Origin: Brooklawnia sp032229645
GTDB lineage: Bacteria > Actinomycetota > Actinomycetes > Propionibacteriales > Propionibacteriaceae
Direction: 5' to 3'
Length of the DNA: 64,000 nt
NCBI GenBank assembly: GCA_963722295.1
Contig: CAVRLB010000008.1
Span: forward strand, 1-64,000
The position numbers and the translations under genes were made by a program. The notes under the pieces are model-generated. The model ran no database searches. It was given only the letters and a program-made list of their open reading frames with translations, and was not told the origin of the DNA. Within the stretch, counting starts at the first letter, position 1. The number at the start of each line of letters is the position of its first letter. Of this stretch, positions 8,793-19,334 are shown piece after piece.

Positions 8793-9131
8793 TCAGCTGT
8801 CGAGCAGCGACCGTACTGCTGCGAGAAGCTCGGGAACTCGGGCCGTGGCGGCTGCGTAGACGACATCGTCGTCCACAACGGCGTACCCATGGACGAGAAC
8901 ATTGCGCAAGCCGATGATGCGGTGAACATCAGGGATCTGGGTTGCTAACGCCGAGTCTGATTTCCGCAGGCCGGTGAGAGCTTCCCCGACAATCTGCAAC
9001 TGGCGCTCGACCGCAGACCTAACCATCGGATTTCGGGCGTATTCAGATCTGCTGACCCCTTCGAGAAATTCTCCTACCAGAACACCGGCGTTCTGCACGT
9101 CCCACAGAAGCGAAGCCAACTCAACTCGCAT
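8793..9131 (-). CDS. hepT: HepT-type HEPN ribonuclease toxin
   Basis: HEPN-domain toxin (DUF86 family) of a HepT/MntA system; such toxins are RNases in cells lacking the antitoxin. The 112 residues include the catalytic R-X4-H-X-Y motif at Arg76, His81 and Tyr83 (RNVLVHGY). The tyrosine is the one AMPylated by MntA in studied systems. The ATG at 9131 is chosen because AGGAG lies just upstream and the gene overlaps the end of mntA by 11 bases. It converges with bioN. Confidence 0.85.
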   Translation of the reverse strand: MRVELASLLWDVQNAGVLVGEFLEGVSRSEYARNPMVRSAVERQLQIVGEALTGLRKSDSALATQIPDVHRIIGLRNVLVHGYAVVDDDVVYAAATARVPELLAAVRSLLDS

Positions 9132-9420
9132 AAAGCTCCTCCGCCTGGTCCTCAACGGCAGACAGGAAAAAGGGATTTCGGATCGCGTTAGTCATCACCA
9201 GATCGACGGACCTGCCGAAGAGGCGCTCTAGATCCTCCTTGAGCCCGAAGTACGCACCAAACGGATCCTCGGCTTGATCAGTGAACTCGACGAGCAGGTC
9301 AATGTCGCTCGTCTTGGAGTCGAACCTGTCGGTCAACACTGAACCAAACACCCGCAGTCGCTTCACTGCGTAACTCTCCGCAATCTTCGCAACCGCATCA
9401 CGGTCCAAAACCGCTGTCAT
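9121..9420 (-). CDS. mntA: MntA-type nucleotidyltransferase antitoxin
   Basis: Minimal nucleotidyltransferase antitoxin expected to AMPylate the HepT toxin encoded directly downstream. The 99-residue product has the nucleotidyltransferase signature Gly26-Ser27 followed by Asp39-x-Asp41 (TSDIDLLVEF) and a third acidic residue at Asp73 in SVDLVM, the three-carboxylate metal site. Gene order (antitoxin first) and the overlap with hepT match known pairs. Base composition is lower in G+C than the flanking core genes, consistent with a mobile defence or maintenance module. Confidence 0.85.
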   Translation of the reverse strand: MTAVLDRDAVAKIAESYAVKRLRVFGSVLTDRFDSKTSDIDLLVEFTDQAEDPFGAYFGLKEDLERLFGRSVDLVMTNAIRNPFFLSAVEDQAEELYAS

Positions 9421-9712
9421 GCGTCAAGTCTACGGACGCGAGTCAATCCTTGACGGCGTAGTGATGGCGGGAGTCGCACGGCCGGACATGACGGTTGCTC
9501 TCGCATTCCGGCCGCGGGAAGCATAAGGACTCGCCGGCTGCGGAGTGCTTCAGCGCTACGAGGTCGCACCCGCCAGGATCTGGGTGGACGCCGAGCAGCC
9601 GATCCGGGTGGCTCAATCGCGCCGGCCTGGTCCCTCCAGATTGCGGATCGAGTAGCGGGAGCGCCCGTGTTGGGCCCTGTCCCGACACGATGCGGTTGGG
9701 AGAGGGACCCGA
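9421..9712. other. Intergenic region without a recognisable gene
   Basis: This 292-bp stretch lies between mntA and the histidine kinase gene, both on the minus strand. It contains short open frames on both strands, but none has a ribosome site, a recognisable domain or a length that stands out. The mntA promoter should lie at its left edge. I see no repeats or strong hairpins here. Confidence 0.5.
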
Positions 9713-11206
9713 TCACTGCGCCAGCGGCAGATGGACGACAAACCGCGCATAACCAGGCTCCGTCTCGGTGGCCAGCCGGGAATCGACGTCCACCCGTCCG
9801 CCATGGGAGGTGGTCACTGCGGCCACGATCGCCAGCCCCAGGCCGGTAGAACCCTCGGCGCTGTGGGCGCGGGCCGCGTCCGCCTTGGTGAAGCGCTCGA
9901 AGATCTGCCCGGTGAGCGCCGATGGAATTCCCGGTCCGTTGTCGGCGACTTCGATACGTGCCCATCCCCGGCGGGTGGTCACCGAGGCCGACACAGTCGT
10001 GCCGGCGGGAGTGTGCTTGCGTGCGTTGCCGAGCAGATTGACCAGCACCTGCTGCATCTGTCCCGCGTCTGCGATGATGATCACCGGATCATCGGGCACC
10101 TGCACCAGCCACCGGTGGTCGGGGCCCGCGGCCCGCGCATCGCTGACGGCGTTCAGGGTCACTTCGGCGAGATCGACCTCGCCGCGCGCTGTGGTCTGGT
10201 CATTGTCGAGGCGGGCCAGCAACAGCATCTGCTCCACCAGCCGGCTCATCCGCTGCGACTCCGATTCGATGCGTCCCAGCGCGAAGACGGTATCCGGCGG
10301 TAGCTCTTCGCGTCCGTGCCGGGTCAGCTCCGCGTAGCCACGAATCGACGCGAGTGGATTGCGCAGTTCGTGGCTGGCGTCCGCGACGAATTGACGGACC
10401 TTGGTCTCGGAAGCCTGCCTGGCCTGTAGCGAGGTCTCGACATTGTCCAGCATTGAGTTGAAGGCGGCGCTCACTCGTCCGATCTCGCTCTGATCAGCGA
10501 CCTGCGTGCTCGGCACCCGGACGTCGATGGCGACCTCGCCGGACTCCAAAGGCAGCGCGGCGACCTGGGTAGCGGTGTCGGCAAGCCGGGTGAGCGGACG
10601 CAGCGAGTTGCGCACCACCACGGTCGAGATGCCCGCCGCGGAGATGGTGGCGATGAGAATCAGGCCGAACTCGATCCACATCATGGCGACGACGATGGCG
10701 TCATTCGCGGCGGTTGGCGACGCCACCGCCATGGTCGTCGTTCCGCTGGTATTCCCTGTAGTCACCGCGACTGCGCGATAGTTTCCGAGATCGGTGATCT
10801 TCACCGATCGGACTTCGCCGTCACGCGGTAGGTTCAGCAGCGTCGCCAGCTGATCGTTGTCGGGAATCTGGCTGCCGTACTCCCAGATGATCGAGCTGTG
10901 CACGATGCCGGACGACGAGATCGACAGCGAGACACTGCCGACCGGCAGGCCGCCCAGCCGCAGTCCGGTGCCGTCGAGCGGTTGGTCGTCGTTCTGATCG
11001 TCATTCTGCGGATTGGGGCCCTGCGGTCGGCTCTCGCTGGCATTGATCGCGTAAAGCAGTTGCTGGTCCAGTTTGGCGGTAAGTACCCAGGAGACCAGGA
11101 GCGTCGAGACGACGGCCAGCAGGACCGCGACCACGGTGACGATCAGCGTGATCCGGATGACGAGTTGCCGCTTGAGTGTCGGCTTAGCCCGTCGGCTTGA
11201 GGACAT
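9713..11206 (-). CDS. Two-component sensor histidine kinase
   Basis: Membrane sensor kinase that phosphorylates the adjacent OmpR-type regulator. The 497 residues show TM1 (about 16-40), an extracellular domain of about 120 residues, TM2 (about 170-193), a HAMP linker, the dimerisation/phospho-acceptor box with ASHELRNP (His near 278), and a C-terminal ATPase domain with N-, G1- and G2-box motifs (LLGNARKHTP, VADNGPGIP, GSTGLGLAIVAA). The start ATG lies 23 bases inside the end of the regulator gene. The architecture resembles mycobacterial TrcS/PhoR-like kinases. The signal cannot be told from sequence. Confidence 0.9.
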   Translation of the reverse strand: MSSSRRAKPTLKRQLVIRITLIVTVVAVLLAVVSTLLVSWVLTAKLDQQLLYAINASESRPQGPNPQNDDQNDDQPLDGTGLRLGGLPVGSVSLSISSSGIVHSSIIWEYGSQIPDNDQLATLLNLPRDGEVRSVKITDLGNYRAVAVTTGNTSGTTTMAVASPTAANDAIVVAMMWIEFGLILIATISAAGISTVVVRNSLRPLTRLADTATQVAALPLESGEVAIDVRVPSTQVADQSEIGRVSAAFNSMLDNVETSLQARQASETKVRQFVADASHELRNPLASIRGYAELTRHGREELPPDTVFALGRIESESQRMSRLVEQMLLLARLDNDQTTARGEVDLAEVTLNAVSDARAAGPDHRWLVQVPDDPVIIIADAGQMQQVLVNLLGNARKHTPAGTTVSASVTTRRGWARIEVADNGPGIPSALTGQIFERFTKADAARAHSAEGSTGLGLAIVAAVTTSHGGRVDVDSRLATETEPGYARFVVHLPLAQ

Positions 11207-11912
11207 ACCCAGCTCCTCGCATGGTGTGGATCATGGGCTCCCGCCCTGCATCGATCTTCTTACGCAGGTAGCTGATGTACAACTCGACCACGTTGGCCTG
11301 GCCGCCGAAGTCGTAGTTCCAGACCCGGTCGAGGATCTGTGCCTTCGAGAGCACCCGGCGCGGGTTTCGCATCATGAACCGCAGCAACTCGAACTCGGTG
11401 GCGGTCAAATGGATCGGATCGCCACCGCGGAAGACCTCGTGGGTGTCCTCGTCCATCATCAGGTCGCCGACGAGCAGTTGGGCATCGCCACGCTTGGACG
11501 CCGCGCCGCTGCGCCGCATCAGGGCCCGCAGCCGGGCGATCAATTCTTCGAGGCTGAACGGCTTGGTGACGTAGTCGTCACCGCCGGCGGTCAGCCCGGC
11601 GACCCGGTCGGCGACTGCGTCCTTGGCGGTCAGGAAGATGACCGGCACATTGGGCTGGCCGGCGCGGACCCGCCGCATCACTTCGAGCCCGTCGAAGTCG
11701 GGCAGCATCATGTCGAGCACGATCGCGTCCGGCTTGAACTCGCGAGCGACTCGGACGGCGTCGGCTCCGCTGGCGGCTGTCTTGGCGGTCCAGCCTTCGT
11801 AGCGCAGCGCCATGCCCAGAAGTTCGGTCAGGCTGGGTTCGTCGTCCACTGCCAGTACGCGCAATGGAGTTCCATCGGGGCGGGTGAGCCGCTCGGTATC
11901 GTCAATCGCCAT
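11184..11912 (-). CDS. OmpR/PhoP-family response regulator
   Basis: DNA-binding response regulator. The 242-residue protein has a receiver domain with the acidic pocket Asp23/Asp24, phospho-acceptor Asp67 (LDMMLPD), Thr95 and Lys117, then a winged-helix output domain ending in the typical GAGYVLKP. Sequence style is closest to the actinobacterial TrcR/PhoP group. It precedes and overlaps its kinase gene. A 13-bp palindrome starts 9 bases before its ATG and could serve for autoregulation. Confidence 0.92.
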   Translation of the reverse strand: MAIDDTERLTRPDGTPLRVLAVDDEPSLTELLGMALRYEGWTAKTAASGADAVRVAREFKPDAIVLDMMLPDFDGLEVMRRVRAGQPNVPVIFLTAKDAVADRVAGLTAGGDDYVTKPFSLEELIARLRALMRRSGAASKRGDAQLLVGDLMMDEDTHEVFRGGDPIHLTATEFELLRFMMRNPRRVLSKAQILDRVWNYDFGGQANVVELYISYLRKKIDAGREPMIHTMRGAGYVLKPTG

Positions 11913-11920
11913 AACAGCAC

Positions 11921-11961
11921 AATGACAGTCATTCCACAGGTTTGGGTATGGATCACCTGTG
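11921..11961. promoter_or_regulatory. Palindromes upstream of the response regulator gene
   Basis: AATGACAGTCATT (11921-11933) is a perfect 13-bp palindrome just before the regulator ATG on the minus strand. A second inverted repeat, CACAGGT-N13-ACCTGTG, spans 11935-11961. Either could be an operator. The link to this regulator rests only on position. Confidence 0.35.
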
Positions 11962-12003
11962 CGTCTGCTATGTGTTCGGGCGCGGGGTCAATGCTGCTGC
12001 GTA

Positions 12004-12489
12004 TCAGTACTGGGTCGACCCCAGCTTGGGCTGGTAGAGATCGGTGCTCTCGTTGCTGGTCTTCCTACGTCGGAAGAAGAGGCTGTCGAGCCCGGTATAG
12101 CTCGCACCGGTAGCGAGGAAGACGATACCGAGGCAGGCCAGCGCAGCGTTGTATTCGAACCCTCCGGCATTCATGAATGGGCCTGCGGTCCAGCGCAAGA
12201 AGACGATGATCAAGATGTTCTGGGTCGCGATCAAGGTGGCGATGAGCCTGGTCAACAGGCCGAAGGCGAGCAGTACGCCGCCGATCCCCTCCAGGGCGAT
12301 GGTGCCCCACGCGAGGATCTCAGGTGCAGGGAGGTTCGCTTGGGCGAGACGGCTGACCTGGGCGTCGATGCCCTCGATCTGCCAACGCGACCAGGCGCGC
12401 GCCACCAGAATCGCGGCGAATATCAGTCGGGCGATCAACAAGAGTGCGGCTTGGCTCGCGGTGCCGGCGGCCGCGCGGGTGTTCGACAT
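12004..12489 (-). CDS. DoxX-family membrane protein
   Basis: Small integral membrane protein of the DoxX/SURF4-like family, with four hydrophobic helices in 161 residues and the family's LLIARLIFAAILVARA opening and GIGGVLLAFGLLTRLIA core (around residues 68-84). DoxX-like proteins have been linked to thiosulfate oxidation and oxidative-stress complexes, but the role here is unknown. It has a GAAGGGA ribosome site and lies upstream of, and in line with, the two-component genes, separated by about 90 bp that contain palindromes. Confidence 0.75.
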   Translation of the reverse strand: MSNTRAAAGTASQAALLLIARLIFAAILVARAWSRWQIEGIDAQVSRLAQANLPAPEILAWGTIALEGIGGVLLAFGLLTRLIATLIATQNILIIVFLRWTAGPFMNAGGFEYNAALACLGIVFLATGASYTGLDSLFFRRRKTSNESTDLYQPKLGSTQY

Positions 12490-12584
12490 GGGGGATCCCT
12501 TCTGCGTGTGCAGCTTTCACGCTACCTTCAGGCAGCGGCTCGATCGTGGACGCGGGGCCGTGTATCGAGCGCTCTGGGCTGGTA

Positions 12585-14360
12585 TCAGGGATTCACCGGG
12601 GGGACATCGATGTTGAGCGCGTCGATCAGCCGAGACCAGTCGGCCGCGGGATCCAGTCCCAGCACACCTGCCCACGCCGGCACGCACTGCGCGGCATGAT
12701 ACTTGTGGCCGTAGCCCGGCCCGACATCGCGGCAGACGGGCATGTCCGCGGCGATCTGCCAGAAGGTGATGAACGGCCACCACGTCATCGCAGACATCGG
12801 GGTCTTGGTGCCGCGCATCTCATCGAGCCACTCGGGCTTCTTCCACAGCAGGTGGGTGCCCCACCAGACCACCGGATCGGTATCGTTCTGCAGGTAGCAG
12901 AAACGCGGAGCCGTCCATCTCGTCAGTGGCTCGCCCTCGCCATCGACCAGCAAGTCGTCGGGTCGGCAGGCGAATCGGACGTGGCGTCCCCGGTCGACGA
13001 TCGGGCGGACGACGGTCGATCCCGAGCCGCGCCGGCGCGTCCACTCGGTCTGGTTGGGTGCGAAGGTGGGGCAGCCCGTCCAGACGCCGCCGCAGGCGCG
13101 CGAGAGCATGTCTTCGGGGCTGGAGAAGATGCCGTTCGAGCCGAACGCTCCCAGTGACTCGCCTGCGACGTAAAGCTGTGGTCGTCGGTCGAACGGCAAC
13201 GCGGCGACCCGCTCCTCGATGGCTCCGAAGAGCATCCGGGAGGCATGCACCGGGATCTGCTTGCTGCTCAGCATCGTGACCGCCGATGGCAAGCCCGAAT
13301 ACTGCATGGCAGCGGTGGCGCAATCGCCGTGCGTCAGGAACTCGAATGACGAGGTGCTCCACTCGTTGACGTTGCCGCGTCCGGTGGTGGTCACGATCAG
13401 GATCGCCTTGCGCGTCCAGGCATTCATGGCATCAAGTTCGGCGAGCACCGCGTCGACGACCTCTTCGGTCGACCTGCCGTTCATGGACGCATAAGCCCGG
13501 ATCGGATGGCCGGCGGGTGATCCCATCACCTCGGCGATCCGCTCGGCGCTGGGTCCGGCGCAGGTGAAGCGCTTGCCTTGCAGGCCCAGCGAATCCCAGC
13601 TCTCCAGCGATGTTGGGCTTCCCGAATGCAGCGGAGTGGCCGGTTGATGGACGCCGTTCGGGATACGTAGATCGACCCGGGCGGACGCGGTAGTGGCGAC
13701 CCCGACGACCGAGCGCATGATGACCTGATCGAAGATCACCAGGATCGTGCCGGTAACCACCAGGGTGGAGATCAGTCGGCTCAGCGCCTGCCAGGCCAGA
13801 CGATTGTGCAGATGACTCGAAATAAAGTTGATCGACCAGACCGTGGCGCGCCACTGCGCGAGCAGAGCGGTGAAGGTCGCGGCCGCAGCGGCGGCGGAGG
13901 CAACCGCCCAGAACGCATTCGGACCGTTGACTCCGGAGTAGGCCGCCGTGCGCTGATGCCAGCGGACCGAGCGCAGTGGAATCGCGATCGCTGCCGCCGC
14001 CAGGATCGTCGCGCCGGCGATTGTGCCGCCTTGACGGATGCCCGGCTTCAGTTTGATCTTGACACCCAACTTGTCGGCTGTCGCGCCGACCGCCCAGCTG
14101 GTCCACAGTCCGCCCTGATAGCCGAACATCGCGCTCAGCCCGGCGATGAGTCCCTGCCAGTACCAGGGCCGCGCCAGCAGGCTGGGGGAGTAGGACGCAG
14201 CGTAGGCGCTCCACCCGCCGGTGGCCTCGGGGACCGTCACCGCAGCCAGTTCCCGCGTCCTGGCCGCGGCGATCTGCCAGCGCGATCCGATGATCGCGGC
14301 CAACCCGCTGACGGTCAGGTCGCTGCGGCGCAGCGGACGTGTCTTCTTGAGCAAACCCAC
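12585..14360 (-). CDS. Abhydrolase_9-type membrane alpha/beta-hydrolase
   Basis: Large membrane-anchored serine hydrolase of the actinobacterial Abhydrolase_9 type, with its own N-terminal membrane domain. The N-terminal half (about residues 70-240) has several hydrophobic helices. The C-terminal half carries the nucleophile elbow GESLGAFG (Ser near residue 400), and conserved WTGCPTFAPNQTEW and NDTDPVVWW segments typical of the family. The substrate is unknown; cell-envelope lipids are a guess. At 591 residues it is full length. It is transcribed on the minus strand and starts divergently from the padR-ino1 unit. Confidence 0.82.
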   Translation of the reverse strand: MGLLKKTRPLRRSDLTVSGLAAIIGSRWQIAAARTRELAAVTVPEATGGWSAYAASYSPSLLARPWYWQGLIAGLSAMFGYQGGLWTSWAVGATADKLGVKIKLKPGIRQGGTIAGATILAAAAIAIPLRSVRWHQRTAAYSGVNGPNAFWAVASAAAAAATFTALLAQWRATVWSINFISSHLHNRLAWQALSRLISTLVVTGTILVIFDQVIMRSVVGVATTASARVDLRIPNGVHQPATPLHSGSPTSLESWDSLGLQGKRFTCAGPSAERIAEVMGSPAGHPIRAYASMNGRSTEEVVDAVLAELDAMNAWTRKAILIVTTTGRGNVNEWSTSSFEFLTHGDCATAAMQYSGLPSAVTMLSSKQIPVHASRMLFGAIEERVAALPFDRRPQLYVAGESLGAFGSNGIFSSPEDMLSRACGGVWTGCPTFAPNQTEWTRRRGSGSTVVRPIVDRGRHVRFACRPDDLLVDGEGEPLTRWTAPRFCYLQNDTDPVVWWGTHLLWKKPEWLDEMRGTKTPMSAMTWWPFITFWQIAADMPVCRDVGPGYGHKYHAAQCVPAWAGVLGLDPAADWSRLIDALNIDVPPVNP

Positions 14361-14468
14361 GGGCTGTAGCTTAGGGCGGCAAGCGCGCGATTGACCCTGC
14401 GTCCACGCTCATCAGGCGCCGGTGCAGCACGCCGGACGTTGGCAGCACCATCGCCCGCGATGTAGCAT

Positions 14469-14488
14469 CTCGATATATCGAGTCGATA
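14469..14488. promoter_or_regulatory. Palindromic candidate operator of PadR
   Basis: CTCGATATATCGAG (14469-14482) is a perfect 14-bp palindrome, followed at once by a further TCGATA half-site (14483-14488). It lies about 90 bp upstream of the padR start. PadR regulators usually bind AT-centred palindromes near their own gene, so autoregulation of padR-ino1 is likely, though inferred. Confidence 0.55.
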
Positions 14489-14574
14489 CAAGAGCGGCTC
14501 GTCAAGAGCGCGGCTGTCGCGTCCTTAGGTCAGATGACCGCGCATCGAAGGCAAATCGAAGGTAAGGAGTGCAG

Positions 14575-15120
14575 ATGGCCCTGCGTCAACCGGCCCTGGA
14601 TCTCGCGATCCTTGGCCGACTCTCGCAAGGCCCGTCCTATGGCTATGAGGTGCGCAAGCACGTCAACATGGTGGTCGGCCACCTGCACAAGGTGTCCTTC
14701 GGATCGCTGTATCCGGCTTTTCGCCGGCTGCTGGAGCGAGGGCTCATCTGCGATTGCGGGACGGAGCGCCCGCTGCTGGTCGGCAGTCGCTCGCGCCGCA
14801 TCTATCACCTCACGCCCAGCGGGGAGGAGTACCTCGCTGAGCAATTGACCACCGCAGATCCCAGCGCCTTGACGGACGACTTCGGCGTCCAATTCAGTCT
14901 GCTGGGGATGACCGATACTCACAACCGGCTGCGCATCCTGCGTGGGCGGCGTGAGATCGCCGCGGCCCGGCTCGTCATGATCGACTCTTGGTCGTTGTCG
15001 GGACTGGACCATTACTCGAAAGAACTCGTCCGGCATTCCCGCGATGTCGCGGCAGGCGAACTGGCCTGGCTCGATTCGATGATCGCCGCCGAGGAATCGT
15101 CAATTCAACAAGGAGAATAG
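14575..15120 (+). CDS. PadR-family transcriptional regulator
   Basis: PadR regulator with an N-terminal winged helix (residues about 1-85, including ILGRLSQGPSYGYEVRKHV and GSLYPAFRRLLERGLI) and a C-terminal helical dimerisation region. I choose the ATG at 14575 (181 residues) because AAGGAG lies five bases upstream; a GTG at 14569 overlaps that site. The gene ends exactly one base before ino1. The PadR-Ino1 pair is conserved in Actinomycetota (for example Rv0047c-Rv0046c), so it probably controls inositol phosphate synthesis. Confidence 0.9.
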   Translation: MALRQPALDLAILGRLSQGPSYGYEVRKHVNMVVGHLHKVSFGSLYPAFRRLLERGLICDCGTERPLLVGSRSRRIYHLTPSGEEYLAEQLTTADPSALTDDFGVQFSLLGMTDTHNRLRILRGRREIAAARLVMIDSWSLSGLDHYSKELVRHSRDVAAGELAWLDSMIAAEESSIQQGE

Positions 15121-16200
15121 ATGAGTACGATCCGTGTCGGGATCATTGGGGTGGGCAACTGTGCATCGTCCCTGGTGCAAGGCGTCACCTATTACCAAGA
15201 CGCGAAGCCCGGCGAAGATGTGCCCGGCTTGATGCATGTTCAGTTCGGGGATTACCACGTCAGCGATCTCGAATTCGTTGCTGCTTTCGATGTCGATGCG
15301 CGGAAGGTCGGTCTCGACATTGCCGACGCGATCAATGCGAGCGAGAACTGCACGATCAAGCTGTGCGATGTGTCTCCCATCGGTGTCAAGGTGCAGCGTG
15401 GCGTCACTCTCGACAGCCTCGGCAAGTACTATCGCGAGACGATCACCGAGTCGGACGAGGAGCCGGTCGACATCGTCGCGGCAATCAAGGACGCCAAGGT
15501 CGACGTACTGGTCAGCTACCTACCGGTGGGTTCGGAGGAGGCCGACAAGTACTACGCGCAGTGCGCGATCGATGCGGGCGTTGCCTTCGTGAACTGCCTG
15601 CCGGTCTTCATCGCGTCCGATCCGGAATGGGCGGCGAAGTTCACCGAGGCCGGAGTGCCGATCGTGGGCGACGACATCAAGAGCCAGATCGGCGCCACCA
15701 TCACCCATCGCGTGCTGGCCAAGCTCTTCGAGGACCGCGGTATCACGATCGACCGCACCTATCAGCTGAACGTCGGCGGCAACATGGACTTCAAGAACAT
15801 GCTTGAGCGCTCGCGTCTGATCTCGAAGAAGATCTCGAAGACGCAGGCCGTCACGAGCAATGTCGAGCATCACTTCGAGGACAAGGACATCCATGTCGGC
15901 CCGTCCGACTACGTCGATTGGCTGGACGATCGCAAGTGGGCATTCGTCCGGTTGGAGGGACGCAACTTCGGTGGCGCACCGGTCAGCCTGGAGTACAAGC
16001 TGGAGGTCTGGGATTCGCCGAACTCGGCCGGCGTCGTGATCGACGCGATCCGCGCAGCCAAGATCGGCCTCGACCGCGGCATCGGCGGCCCGCTGACCTC
16101 ACCGTCCAGCTTCTTCATGAAGTCCCCGCCGGAGCAGCGTCACGATGAGATCGGCCAGGCATCCGTCGAGGCCTTCATCCATGGAGCGGTCAAGCGCTGA
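15121..16200 (+). CDS. ino1: Inositol-3-phosphate synthase
   Basis: NAD-dependent enzyme converting glucose-6-phosphate to 1D-myo-inositol 3-phosphate, precursor of phosphatidylinositol and mycothiol. The 359 residues match the short prokaryotic form, with an N-terminal Rossmann motif GIIGVGNCASS (about 8-18), the NVGGNMDFKNML core (residues about 222-233) and SPSSFFMKSPP near the C-terminus. The start has an AAGGAG site located in the last codons of padR. It supports an actinobacterial origin for the window. Confidence 0.95.
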   Translation: MSTIRVGIIGVGNCASSLVQGVTYYQDAKPGEDVPGLMHVQFGDYHVSDLEFVAAFDVDARKVGLDIADAINASENCTIKLCDVSPIGVKVQRGVTLDSLGKYYRETITESDEEPVDIVAAIKDAKVDVLVSYLPVGSEEADKYYAQCAIDAGVAFVNCLPVFIASDPEWAAKFTEAGVPIVGDDIKSQIGATITHRVLAKLFEDRGITIDRTYQLNVGGNMDFKNMLERSRLISKKISKTQAVTSNVEHHFEDKDIHVGPSDYVDWLDDRKWAFVRLEGRNFGGAPVSLEYKLEVWDSPNSAGVVIDAIRAAKIGLDRGIGGPLTSPSSFFMKSPPEQRHDEIGQASVEAFIHGAVKR

Positions 16201-16268
16201 TAGTCGGCTAACGATCGAGGACGAGGGGCGGGCCTGTCAAAGGTCCGTCCCTCGTTGCGTCGGCTGGC

Positions 16269-16397
16269 GGAAGTTGCAGCGGCTGGCGGTTTGCGCGGTC
16301 CTGGCTCGTGGTGGCTGCCGGAAGTTGCAGCGGCTGGCGGTTTGCGTGGTCCTGGCTCGTGGTGGCTGCCGGAAGTTGCAGCGGCTAGCGAATTGCC
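16269..16397. repeat. 51-bp tandem repeat, about 2.5 copies
   Basis: Units at 16269-16319 and 16320-16370 differ at one base (cgcgg versus cgtgg). A third copy begins at 16371 and decays after about 17 bases into a short hairpin-forming sequence (AGCGGC/GCCGCT). The array sits between ino1 and clpB. Although 51 is a multiple of three, I see no start signal or recognisable protein, so it is treated as non-coding. Confidence 0.85.
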
Positions 16398-16556
16398 GCT
16401 AGTTTCTGCGATTCGCGGTAGCTGGTGGACGGTGGCCGTGCATTTCGGTAGCCGATGCGACCCATCGGACGATCGAGCGCCACGAAATCCCGCGCCCCAC
16501 CGATCCCGCGCCCCCGAAGAACCCTGGAAGTACGGAATAGCCTGCCCCCGACAAGA

Positions 16557-16577
16557 GTTGAGTGACATAGACTCAAC
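16557..16577. promoter_or_regulatory. HAIR (HspR-type) operator of clpB
   Basis: GTTGAGT-N7-ACTCAAC is a perfect inverted repeat with a 7-bp spacer, differing from the HspR HAIR consensus CTTGAGT-N7-ACTCAAG only at the outermost pair. It ends 30 bp before the clpB start. HspR repression of clpB, relieved by heat, is well established in Actinomycetota. HspR itself is not in this window. Confidence 0.8.
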
Positions 16578-16607
16578 TTTGACAGACCCCTACTACGCGG
16601 AGACCTG

Positions 16608-19190
<2,583 letters not shown>

Positions 19191-19334
19191 TCGGCGGCGA
19201 CTGGCGGCGCCGTCGGTAGCCCGCATTGAGCAGCATCGAGCAGCTGGCTGTTCGGGGACTTCCGGCGGTGCGCTAGTCTGCCCGCAGTGATCGGCTCAGC
19301 GGCCGCCCGGGTCACCCCGACGGGAAGGAAGACG

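Noticed and set aside
9443..9752. Short overlapping open frames in the gap upstream of mntA
   Set aside because: No ribosome site, no recognisable motif and competing frames on both strands; no support for a gene.
16579..16584. TTGACA just before clpB as its -35 box
   Set aside because: Only 23 bases separate it from the ATG and no -10 element fits at 16-18 bp, so it is probably chance overlap next to the HAIR element.
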